A stretch of DNA of 64,000 nt, taken from Igneacidithiobacillus sp041146875. GTDB taxonomy: Bacteria; Pseudomonadota; Gammaproteobacteria; Acidithiobacillales; Acidithiobacillaceae. The stretch is taken from positions 1 through 64,000 of the forward strand of contig NZ_JBFRXP010000010.1 in the NCBI RefSeq assembly GCF_041146875.1. Direction: 5' to 3'. The notes under the pieces are model-generated. The model saw nothing but the letters and a program-made list of their open reading frames with translations, had not been told where the DNA came from and searched no databases. Within the stretch, counting starts at the first letter, position 1, and every line of letters starts with the position of its first letter. A program made the translations under genes and the position numbers. Below, piece after piece: positions 7,692 to 14,229 of the stretch.

Positions 7692-8612
7692 AACTTTACG
7701 CATTGGTTTTTGCCAACTCTGTACGGCTTGCAAGAGATCCCGCAAGCGGCGGAAGCGCGGTTCACTGCCCGCGCCATCAATCTCCTCCGCACCACTACCG
7801 CTCAGCCACAGGCTGGTCTGCGCGGGCATTTCGCGGCGCAGCCGGGCGATGGCCTGCTGGTTGGCGGCGGTAATGGAAGCGGCAGAAATGGCAATCTGTA
7901 GTACTGGCACGGCGCAGCTCCGCAGACAGGCGAGTACGTCATCCAAGTCCGGTTCATTTCCCAGAAAGAGTACGTCCGCACCACTACTGAGCAACAGCGT
8001 GCGGATCATCTGCAACTCGACTGGCCGATTCTCTCCCGCAAGATTGGCGAGCAAAATCTGCAGGCCTTGCGGATCGGGTGTGGGAAGCATGGCGATTGCC
8101 AAACCCAACGCTTCAATTAGTTGTTGCTGGGCCAGGCGGATGACGAAACCAGGGAGAAAGTCATCAAGCTCTGCCCGTGCCAGACGCTGTTGCAGAGGGG
8201 CGGCGACCTGCGTAATGAACTGACGCGCGCCCTCCGCCGCCAAGTCCTGGCGAAGCAGTCTCCGATACGCAGGAAAATCTTGATCTTGCAGGGAATCCCA
8301 TAGTGCTTCCAGCTGCACTTCACCTTGATCATCAGCAGTTGGTGCGGCGCTTTCGGGTAACTCCTGCAAAAGCCGCTCGATTTTCTCACCGTCGGCGCCA
8401 ACCACAAAGCCAGGTCGATAACCAGCGGCGAGGAGTTTGTTGATGTCCTGTAAGCGTTCAATCTGTGTTCGACTGTACAAACGATTGCCGCTCGCGTCAC
8501 GTTCCGGTATCGGAAAGTCATAACGTCGCTCCCACATCCGCAGCAATTCTTTGGAAATCCCGGTTTCCTGCTCTACAACGCTAATAGGGTATTGGCCATC
8601 TTCCGTTTGCAT
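7689..8612 (-). CDS. LitR/CarH-like MerR regulator lacking the B12-binding residues
   Basis: A 307-residue regulator with an N-terminal MerR-type winged helix (about residues 8-70, including LLRMWERRYDFPIPERD and GNRLYSR). Its C-terminal region has the layout of the CarH/LitR cobalamin photosensor: a helical bundle at about 105-185 and a Rossmann-like domain at about 188-300. The expected B12 features are missing. The bundle tryptophan is replaced around L144, the following EH pair is absent, and the GExH motif reads GENR with R196 in place of the axial histidine. This fits class II LitR proteins, which do not sense light by B12 and depend on a separate photoreceptor. It is divergent from the PYP operon (122 bp). 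An element in its own leader suggests autoregulation. No strong ribosome binding site precedes the ATG. Confidence 0.82.
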   Translation of the reverse strand: MQTEDGQYPISVVEQETGISKELLRMWERRYDFPIPERDASGNRLYSRTQIERLQDINKLLAAGYRPGFVVGADGEKIERLLQELPESAAPTADDQGEVQLEALWDSLQDQDFPAYRRLLRQDLAAEGARQFITQVAAPLQQRLARAELDDFLPGFVIRLAQQQLIEALGLAIAMLPTPDPQGLQILLANLAGENRPVELQMIRTLLLSSGADVLFLGNEPDLDDVLACLRSCAVPVLQIAISAASITAANQQAIARLRREMPAQTSLWLSGSGAEEIDGAGSEPRFRRLRDLLQAVQSWQKPMRKV

Positions 8613-8621
8613 GGTTTTTTA

Positions 8622-8646
8622 TGTACTCTATTTGTATAGGACGTAA
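8622..8646. promoter_or_regulatory. Shared operator element before the MerR gene
   Basis: TGTAC, seven bases, then GTATAG and AC match the photolyase-side element in the same spacing (16 of 25 positions). It ends 9 bases before the MerR start codon, so binding here would block or modulate that promoter (autoregulation) and might affect the PYP operon across the gap. Confidence 0.5.
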
Positions 8647-8695
8647 CGACTACCACTTCAAGCATATGGTAGTGCGATCATGCCACGTTCAAGCC

Positions 8696-8708
8696 GTATA
8701 GTACAAAG
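8696..8708 (+). promoter_or_regulatory. Operator half-site/-10 element of the PYP operon
   Basis: GTATAGTACAAAG is identical over 13 bases to the right half of the element before DUF2256-photolyase (27300-27312). The left half (TGTAC) is not conserved here. TATAGT would serve as a -10 box about 32 bases before the GTG start of the PYP gene. No consensus -35 is present. Confidence 0.6.
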
Positions 8709-8734
8709 CCAGGTCAGCGCAGCGAGGGGAGAGG

Positions 8735-9133
8735 GTGAAAGAATTTTTTCCACAAGCATGGCGCAACCAGCTTGCGCGAATCGACAAACAGCAGATTGAG
8801 CAGTGGGGCTTCGGCGTGATTGCACTCGACACCGCCGCGCGTGTCGTCTTGTTCAACAGTGCCGAAGAACGATTGAGTGGTCTCCCCCGTGCCGAAGTGA
8901 TCGGCAAGGATTTTTTCGTAGACGTGGCGCCTTGTACCGCCAGTCGCTTGTTCCGAGGACGATACCTGCGTGCGCGCGAGGAGGGGCAGCTTGATGAACA
9001 CTTCTTCTACACCTTCACCTACCGCATCCGGCCGATTTCAGCGCATGTGCATATGTTGCACGACAGCAAGCAAACAGCGCTGGTCTTTCTTTTCTTGGAC
9101 CGGGCGGTTCCACTATTCGAGGATTTAGGATGA
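8735..9133 (+). CDS. pyp: Photoactive yellow protein homologue
   Basis: A 132-residue single-domain PAS protein that aligns along its length with the blue-light receptor PYP of Halorhodospira halophila (125 residues). The signature VIGKDFFVDVAPCT around the chromophore cysteine is nearly identical, with C67 equal to Cys69. E44 equals Glu46, which hydrogen-bonds the p-coumaroyl chromophore, at the exact 23-residue spacing. Other contacts differ: Tyr42 is F40, Thr50 is S48 and Arg52 is L50. The N-terminal cap and the VHM segment (Met100 region) are also present. A GTG at 8735 is used because GAGGGGAGAG lies just before it and no in-frame ATG is near. It overlaps the next gene by ATGA. It would attach p-hydroxycinnamate and act as a cytoplasmic light sensor, probably spectrally tuned by Y42F. 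Confidence 0.9.
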   Translation: MKEFFPQAWRNQLARIDKQQIEQWGFGVIALDTAARVVLFNSAEERLSGLPRAEVIGKDFFVDVAPCTASRLFRGRYLRAREEGQLDEHFFYTFTYRIRPISAHVHMLHDSKQTALVFLFLDRAVPLFEDLG

Positions 9134-9462
9134 GTGCGCAACCACAAGCATACTTGGAGGATGCTTTTCTTCTCGCCCTGGATGCGCTGGGGGAGCAACG
9201 TTTTTCTACTTCGGGATCGCGCGAAGAACAAGACCTGCTGCTGTATTTCTGTCTGCAAAGTCTGTGGCAGTTATTAAATAACGCCTATCAGGGGGATGGC
9301 GATCGCTTTCTGCAGCGAGAGCAAATTCAGCAACTGCAGGATATTGATGAGCGCATCGTGGAGCTCGAAGGCAAATTGCCGTCCGAACTGGTAGCGGACG
9401 CACGTCGCTGTATGTTCAGTTATGTGGCGCGGCTGGATGCGGAAGCAGAGTCGAGAGTGTGA
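9130..9462 (+). CDS. Unknown 110-residue helical protein in the PYP operon
   Basis: A predicted all-helical acidic protein, with segments such as EEQDLLLYFCLQSLWQLLNN (about 31-50) and LQDIDERIVELEGKL (about 68-82). There is no signal peptide or membrane segment. I do not recognise the family. It overlaps the PYP gene by four bases at its start and the ligase gene by four at its end, so it is translationally coupled to both. That fixed position makes a partner or signalling role with PYP possible, but this is only inferred from context. Confidence 0.75.
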   Translation: MSAQPQAYLEDAFLLALDALGEQRFSTSGSREEQDLLLYFCLQSLWQLLNNAYQGDGDRFLQREQIQQLQDIDERIVELEGKLPSELVADARRCMFSYVARLDAEAESRV

Positions 9463-10799
9463 CTGCGCGGGCCGAGCTTTTGCAGCTGCTACGTGCCGGC
9501 CTGGAGTCCGGTTACTGTTTGGACTGGCGGGTAGACGGTATCAGCCACGGCTGGCCCGGCACTGCCCTACTCGCTTGGTCCTTGCGCCTGCGTCAGCGCT
9601 GGCGCCAACAACTTCCGGCAAGGGCGCGCATCGCCGTCATCCTCCCCAATAGCCCGGCTTTTCTGGCCCACTGGCTGGCGGCTTGGCAGGGGAACTGGGT
9701 ATTCTGCCCGCTGCCGGAGCTAACCGCCCCAGAGCAGAACCGACGCTTGCGCCTCTTGGCCCCGCAGCTCCTGGTTTACTGGGAGGACGGGGCCATCCGC
9801 GAGCGCTGGTTGAATCCGGGGCGGCCCGTCGTGGCGGATCCCGAGGACCTCGCCAGTATCTACTGGAGTTCGGCTACCGTGGGCCAGGGTAGCGCCTACG
9901 GCTTGTCCTACGCGGCCCTGCTCTGGCAGTGGCAGCAGCATGGTCCGGCCTTGGCTTTGTCGCGCGCGAGTCTCGTGCGCAATACCCTGCCCTGGAGCCA
10001 CGTCTTTGCCGGGGTGCTGGAGCTCTTGCCAGCGGTCATCGCAGGGGCCGAGCTGGTGCTGGCCCCCCTCGCGGAACTGCGCCAGGCGTCCATGACCCAC
10101 CTTTGCACGGTGCCGCGCATCGCCGCGCTTCTGACCCCCGCGCAGTTAGGGGAGATCCAGGGAGGCATCGTCGGCGGCGCCCCGGTGGATGCCCCGTTGG
10201 CTGCGCACTTGGCGGGCAGCCGTCTGCGGGTGGGCTATGGGCAGACGGAGGCCGGCCCTGGGGTAAGCCTGGGCGCGCCGGGGGTGTTCTCCGAGGCGGG
10301 GGTGGGCACCCTGCTGCCCGCCCTGGAGGGCGTTGTGGATGGAACCCTGCGCTATCGCGCGTCGGGGCAGTCCCTGGGGCGTTGGACGGGAGAGGCCTGG
10401 GAGGCGGTCAGCGATGTCGGCGGCTGGATCGACAGCGGCGACTGCCTCATCCCGCTGCCCACGGGAGATTACCGCTGGCAAGGCCGCCGCGACGCTGCCT
10501 TCAAGCTGGCGGATGGTCGGGGCATTCAGCCCGAAGGCGAGGAACTGCGGCTACGGGCGCGTTACCCTGGTTTGGCCCAGTTGCTCCTCGGCGCTCCCGG
10601 CGAGCGGCGCTTGAGCGCCCTAGGCGCCGTTACCGATGGGGATTGGGCACAACTGCGGCGCCACTGGCACGAGCCCTATCCCCTCTTTGCCCTGCCGCCT
10701 GAGCAGTGGCAGGCCTGGCAAAGCGGCACCGGCAAGGTCCGCCGCCAAGCCCTGTATGCCCAGTGGCAACAGATTCTGGCGCAGGCAACACGCTTATAG
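9459..10799 (+). CDS. Divergent AMP-forming acyl-CoA ligase, candidate p-coumarate activating enzyme
   Basis: A 446-residue member of the ANL adenylating family, shorter than plant-type 4-coumarate:CoA ligases (about 540). Visible motifs are GYGQTEAGP (A5, about 259-267), SGD (A7), RRDAAFKLADGRGIQPEGEE (A8) and GTGKVRRQAL (A10 lysine). The P-loop-like A3 motif is degenerate: SSATVGQGSAYG replaces the usual SGTTGxPKG. PYP needs p-coumaroyl-CoA as chromophore donor, and dedicated ligases sit beside pyp genes in phototrophs, so this is the natural candidate here. It starts with GTG overlapping the previous stop (GTGA). No tyrosine ammonia-lyase was found in the window. An FabD- or FadD-like role cannot be excluded. 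Confidence 0.8.
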   Translation: MTARAELLQLLRAGLESGYCLDWRVDGISHGWPGTALLAWSLRLRQRWRQQLPARARIAVILPNSPAFLAHWLAAWQGNWVFCPLPELTAPEQNRRLRLLAPQLLVYWEDGAIRERWLNPGRPVVADPEDLASIYWSSATVGQGSAYGLSYAALLWQWQQHGPALALSRASLVRNTLPWSHVFAGVLELLPAVIAGAELVLAPLAELRQASMTHLCTVPRIAALLTPAQLGEIQGGIVGGAPVDAPLAAHLAGSRLRVGYGQTEAGPGVSLGAPGVFSEAGVGTLLPALEGVVDGTLRYRASGQSLGRWTGEAWEAVSDVGGWIDSGDCLIPLPTGDYRWQGRRDAAFKLADGRGIQPEGEELRLRARYPGLAQLLLGAPGERRLSALGAVTDGDWAQLRRHWHEPYPLFALPPEQWQAWQSGTGKVRRQALYAQWQQILAQATRL

Positions 10800-10808
10800 G
10801 AGATCAGC

Positions 10809-11540
10809 ATGGAGCGATGGATAGTCGTCACGGGTGCTTCGGGGGCTTTGGCCCAAGCACTCTTTGTCGCGTTACGGACGGCAGGCTGGGGCGTGGTGGC
10901 GGTCTCGCGCCAGGCCGCGCCAGCAGACACGGATGCCGGGCAGGTATGGATTCAGGGCGATGTGTCTGACCAGAGCGGAGCTGAAGCGGTGTTTGCCGAA
11001 CTGGCCCAACGCAATATCGTCCCCGAGTTTCTGGCGCACCTTGCCGGTAGCTTTTTGCTGGCGGGGCTCGCCCAGACCTCAGAAGAACAGTATCGCCAAT
11101 GTTTGGCGGCCAACCTCGACTCTGCCTTTTTCACCCTGCGCGCCTTTGTCTCCGCCCGCAAAAAGGCGGGTGGCGGTGGTGCTGCGGTTTTCGTCTCCTC
11201 GGTGGTTGCCGGAACCGGAGTGGCATTTCATGAGGCAGTAGCCGCGGCCAAGGGCGGTCTGGAGGCCCTGGTCCTGGCGGCGGCTGCCACCCACGCCCGC
11301 GATCATATCCGCATCAATGCGGTCCGCTCTGGGCTGATGGACAGCCCTGCGGCGAGCCACATGCTGCGTAACGAGCGCTCACGGGAAATGGCGCGCAAAC
11401 AATATCCCTTGGAAGAGTTGATCTCCCCAAACGATGTGGCAGGGGCCCTTCTGTTTTTGCTCCATGCGGGGCAGGTTACCGGGCAGATATTGGCCGTGGA
11501 TGGAGGCTTCAGCGCCATCCGCCCCATGGTGACCCAGTAG
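10809..11540 (+). CDS. SDR-family protein without the catalytic tyrosine
   Basis: A 243-residue FabG-like SDR with TGASGALA near the N-terminus, VFVSSVVAG containing the serine, and the C-terminal GQILAVDGGF. The usual YxxxK reads VAAAK, so the catalytic tyrosine is missing and a normal oxidoreductase reaction is doubtful. A good AGGAGA precedes the ATG, ten bases after the ligase stop. It is the last gene of the PYP operon. It could handle a chromophore precursor or bind a nucleotide cofactor. Weak dyad GGGCG..CGCCC just after its stop may end the transcript. Confidence 0.8.
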   Translation: MERWIVVTGASGALAQALFVALRTAGWGVVAVSRQAAPADTDAGQVWIQGDVSDQSGAEAVFAELAQRNIVPEFLAHLAGSFLLAGLAQTSEEQYRQCLAANLDSAFFTLRAFVSARKKAGGGGAAVFVSSVVAGTGVAFHEAVAAAKGGLEALVLAAAATHARDHIRINAVRSGLMDSPAASHMLRNERSREMARKQYPLEELISPNDVAGALLFLLHAGQVTGQILAVDGGFSAIRPMVTQ

Positions 11541-11571
11541 GGCGGAAAGATTTTCGCCCGCTTGCGGTTGT

Positions 11572-12099
11572 TTACTGCGCCGCGACGCGAAAGGTCTCGA
11601 AGAGGATATCCACGGCGGTATGCTGGGCACCGTGGGCAACGGCATCAAAAATGTCTTGATCGGTCCAGCCCAACTGGTGCAGTGCGGTAATTTCCTGGTC
11701 CTCCACCGCGCGTGGATTGCGCACGGCGCGCACCGCATAGTCCAGGAGCTGGTTTTCCGCATCGCTCAAGGGGCCGTGGCGCGGGTCTTTCAAGGCGTTG
11801 GCAATGGCGGAATCGCTGATGCCGGCGTTGAGCAAAAGGCCACGATTAAAGCCGATACAAAATTGGCAGTGCCCATCCTCGGACAGAATATAGCGCAGAA
11901 GGGCGAGAAAATTCGGCGAGAGGCGTGGATGTTGGCCAAAGTAGCCCAGCAACTGCATCTGAATCTGTAGCAGTTTGGGGCTGACCCCAAAGAGCTGCAG
12001 GCCTTCGGGCACGCCACCAAAGGCTTGCTGAATGTTGGCATAGAGCTCCGCTAGCTCACCTTGGGCGTCGGCGGGGGCGGTGAGGTGTAAGGTCGTCAT
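11572..12099 (-). CDS. Carboxymuconolactone decarboxylase/AhpD-like family protein
   Basis: A 175-residue alkylhydroperoxidase-D-fold protein. The motif EDGHCQFCIGFN at about residues 76-87 matches the AhpD signature ExxxCxxCxxxH except that the final histidine is asparagine. The two redox cysteines remain, so a thiol-based peroxidase or disulfide activity is plausible. Its stop lies 31 bases from the end of the PYP operon on the opposite strand. The upstream region has a TetR-like dyad (12135-12152). Confidence 0.8.
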   Translation of the reverse strand: MTTLHLTAPADAQGELAELYANIQQAFGGVPEGLQLFGVSPKLLQIQMQLLGYFGQHPRLSPNFLALLRYILSEDGHCQFCIGFNRGLLLNAGISDSAIANALKDPRHGPLSDAENQLLDYAVRAVRNPRAVEDQEITALHQLGWTDQDIFDAVAHGAQHTAVDILFETFRVAAQ

Positions 12100-12134
12100 G
12101 GCAGTATCCCTTCAGTCACAGTAGAGCAGAAAAG

Positions 12135-12152
12135 ATACCAACTAGGCGGTAT
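12135..12152. promoter_or_regulatory. Possible TetR-type operator before the AhpD-like gene
   Basis: ATACCAACTAGGCGGTAT has arms ATACC/GGTAT with an ACTAGGCGGTA-like core seen in TetR-family operators. It lies about 36-53 bases upstream of the AhpD-like start. No TetR gene is nearby. Confidence 0.3.
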
Positions 12153-12276
12153 GTAATCAAGCGCGAGCCTCTCTTTGATGCTGCGACGCCTTCGGACACC
12201 GCCGACCACTAGCCAGCCGCCCCGAAGTTGGAACGATATGTCTGCTGGAAAATGGCCTCCTGGAAAAATACGTCAT

Positions 12277-12302
12277 TTGTACTAACATTGAGGCCATTGT
12301 AC
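12277..12302. promoter_or_regulatory. Paired TTGTAC repeats before the DUF1778-GNAT module
   Basis: TTGTAC occurs at 12277-12282 and again at 12297-12302, 20 bases apart (two helical turns), directly upstream of the antitoxin start. Ribbon-helix-helix antitoxins typically bind such repeated half-sites to repress their own operon. Confidence 0.4.
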
Positions 12303-12321
12303 ATCATAGGGTGAGCTTGCC

Positions 12322-12603
12322 ATGACCACTACTACCGCTCGTTCGGCCAGGCTAGGCCTGCGCGCAACACCTGAACAGGAAGCCGTTCTGCGTCGCGCCG
12401 CCGAGATCGCACACAAATCTTTAACGGATTTCATTCTCGATGCCGCTTACCAAGCGGCAGAAAAAACCTTGCTCGACCAGCGGTTGTTTATGGTTTCCGG
12501 CAGTCAGTACCAGGCGCTCCTGGAAATGCTGGATCGACCGGAGTCTGACAACGCCGGTTTGGCCAATTTATTCTCCCGACGCCCGGTGTGGGCGGAAAAA
12601 TGA
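12322..12603 (+). CDS. DUF1778 ribbon-helix-helix antitoxin (TacA-like)
   Basis: A 93-residue protein with an N-terminal ribbon-helix-helix segment (ARLGLRATPEQEAVLRRAA at about 9-27, then KSLTDFILDAAYQAAE) and a C-terminal toxin-neutralising tail. It is the antitoxin and autorepressor of a GNAT acetyltransferase toxin. The stop overlaps the toxin start (ATGA), the usual arrangement of this module. The length is typical. Confidence 0.88.
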   Translation: MTTTTARSARLGLRATPEQEAVLRRAAEIAHKSLTDFILDAAYQAAEKTLLDQRLFMVSGSQYQALLEMLDRPESDNAGLANLFSRRPVWAEK

Positions 12604-13094
12604 GTCTATCGGTACCACAATCACTGGATGCGAGTCATTGGCTGGAGGATTTTGACTGCGGAAAACCAGCCCTCACCGATTGGCTGCTACGACACGCACG
12701 CCAAGCGCAAGGTAGTGGTTTTGCGAAAACGTTCGTCGCCTGCGAAGGCCGTCGCGTTGCCGGGTATTTCAGCTTGACCGTTGGCCAGATTGACACGCTC
12801 GACGCTCCCGAGCGGATGCGTCGCGGGACGGGCCAATACCCGATTCCGCTGGTCATTCTGGCGAGGCTTGCGGTCGATCTCGACTACCAAAGACAGGGTC
12901 TTGGCTTCAGCCTGCTGCAAGACGCCATTCGCCGAACGGTTGCAATTGCTGAGCACGCAGGCATTCGAGCGCTGCTGACACACCCCATCGACGAAGATGC
13001 CGAGGCGTTCTATCGTCGTTTTGGCTTCGAGTCGACACCCGCACACGATCGACAACTGATGCTGCTGCTCAAGGATGCGCGGCGTTTTTGCTGA
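12600..13094 (+). CDS. GNAT acetyltransferase toxin (TacT-like)
   Basis: A 164-residue GNAT protein of the family that acetylates charged tRNAs and stops translation. It has the acetyl-CoA motif QRQGLGFSLL (about 99-108) and the catalytic tyrosine in AEAFYRRFGFES near the C-terminus. The start ATG at 12600 overlaps the antitoxin stop, preferred to an in-frame GTG 12 bases upstream. All key elements seem intact, so the module is probably active. Confidence 0.88.
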   Translation: MSLSVPQSLDASHWLEDFDCGKPALTDWLLRHARQAQGSGFAKTFVACEGRRVAGYFSLTVGQIDTLDAPERMRRGTGQYPIPLVILARLAVDLDYQRQGLGFSLLQDAIRRTVAIAEHAGIRALLTHPIDEDAEAFYRRFGFESTPAHDRQLMLLLKDARRFC

Positions 13095-13207
13095 AACACC
13101 GCAATGAAGCCGAACGGGTGCCCGCTTTCGCGCCCGCTGGCCCAGGCTGGCAGCCACGCATGGATGCAGCGCTCCAAGAATGGCTGGCTACGCATCCGTC
13201 GTTGTAA
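13094..13207 (+). pseudogene. C-terminal remnant of a BrnA-type antitoxin
   Basis: The plus frame directly after the GNAT stop reads APAGPGWQPRMDAALQEWLA and ends at a TAA at 13205-13207. This matches the characteristic C-terminal segment of BrnA antitoxins. There is no start, no ribbon-helix-helix part, and no BrnT toxin, so it is a leftover of a decayed toxin-antitoxin pair fused against the neighbouring module. Confidence 0.55.
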
Positions 13208-13233
13208 AGTGCCCGGGGGGCTCTGCAGTCAGG

Positions 13234-14229
13234 TTAGTGGTCTGTCATCGCAAGTACAGCAGCTGGCAATCGATCGCCATACGTTGCGATCTGCGCGGCT
13301 GCTTGCCCTAGATCTTCAACTTCCGAGGCAGTCAGCGTAATGTCTGTGGCCGTAAGGTTTTCCTTCAGACGGTGCAACTTTGTCGTACCAGGGATGGGGG
13401 CAATCCAAGGCTTTTGAGCCAGTAACCAGGCCAGCGCGATCTGTGCCGGTGTTGCTCCGCGTTGCTCGGCGAAGGTTTTAATCTGTTCCACCAAAACGAG
13501 ATTTGCTTCACGGACTTCGGGCGCAAAGCGCGGGACGGAATTGCGAAAATCCGTGGCGTGGAACTCTGTGTCTGCGCCGATGGCTCCGGTCAAAAACCCC
13601 GCACCCAGGGGACTAAAAGGCACGAAACCAACACCGAGTTGCTCCAACGTCGGTAAGAGCTCTGCCTCCGGCCCGCGGTACCACAGCGAATACTCGCTCT
13701 GCACGGCGGCAACCGGTTGCACTGCATGGGCGCGGCGGATGGTCTGGGTACCTGCCTCGGAGAGGCCGAAGTGCTTGACCTTTCCTTCCTGAATCAAATC
13801 TCGCACAGTGCCGGCTACCTCTTCAATAGGAACGTCGGGGTCAACGCGGTGTTGGTAAAATAAATCAATGCGATCGGTCCCCAACCTTTTAAGACTGGCG
13901 TCTGCCACAGCGCGAATATGCTCGGGGCGACTGTTTAGGCGTCCGCTGCGTTTACCGCTGGCCGGGTCGATGTCAAAGCCGAATTTGGTGGCAATTACCA
14001 CCCTTTCCCGCATTGGCGCAAGTGCTTCTCCCACCAACTCCTCATTCGCGAAGGGCCCATAGGATTCTGCCGTATCAAAGAACGTGATTCCTAGGTCTAC
14101 CGCCTCACGGATTAAGGTCATCATGTCTTTATGATCGGCCGGTGGTCCATATGCCGCGCTCATGCTCATGCAGCCTAAGCCTATCGCAGATACCTCCAAC
14201 CCGCTGTTACCCAATAACCTGTACTTCAT
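13234..14229 (-). CDS. Aldo/keto reductase, copy 1
   Basis: A 331-residue NADPH-dependent aldo/keto reductase of the AKR13-like group. The tetrad is visible: D and Y in FFDTAESYGPF (about 50-60), K in VVIATKFGFD and H in LFYQHRVDP. The start ATG overlaps the MFS stop by four bases, so it is the third gene of a minus-strand operon (AKR, MFS, AKR). Segments such as FGLSEAGTQTIRRAH are identical to the second copy at 15556-16536, marking a local duplication that now flanks the transporter. Substrate unknown; aldehydes or quinones are likely. Confidence 0.9.
   Translation of the reverse strand: MKYRLLGNSGLEVSAIGLGCMSMSAAYGPPADHKDMMTLIREAVDLGITFFDTAESYGPFANEELVGEALAPMRERVVIATKFGFDIDPASGKRSGRLNSRPEHIRAVADASLKRLGTDRIDLFYQHRVDPDVPIEEVAGTVRDLIQEGKVKHFGLSEAGTQTIRRAHAVQPVAAVQSEYSLWYRGPEAELLPTLEQLGVGFVPFSPLGAGFLTGAIGADTEFHATDFRNSVPRFAPEVREANLVLVEQIKTFAEQRGATPAQIALAWLLAQKPWIAPIPGTTKLHRLKENLTATDITLTASEVEDLGQAAAQIATYGDRLPAAVLAMTDH

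Noticed and set aside
8735..9133. Reading the PYP gene as just another PAS-domain protein
   Set aside because: The segment around C67 and the E44-to-C67 spacing are specific to PYP and not shared by ordinary PAS domains.
9929..10702. 257-codon frame inside the ligase gene
   Set aside because: Gly/Arg/Ala-rich shadow of the high-GC ligase gene; the ligase frame carries adenylating-enzyme motifs.
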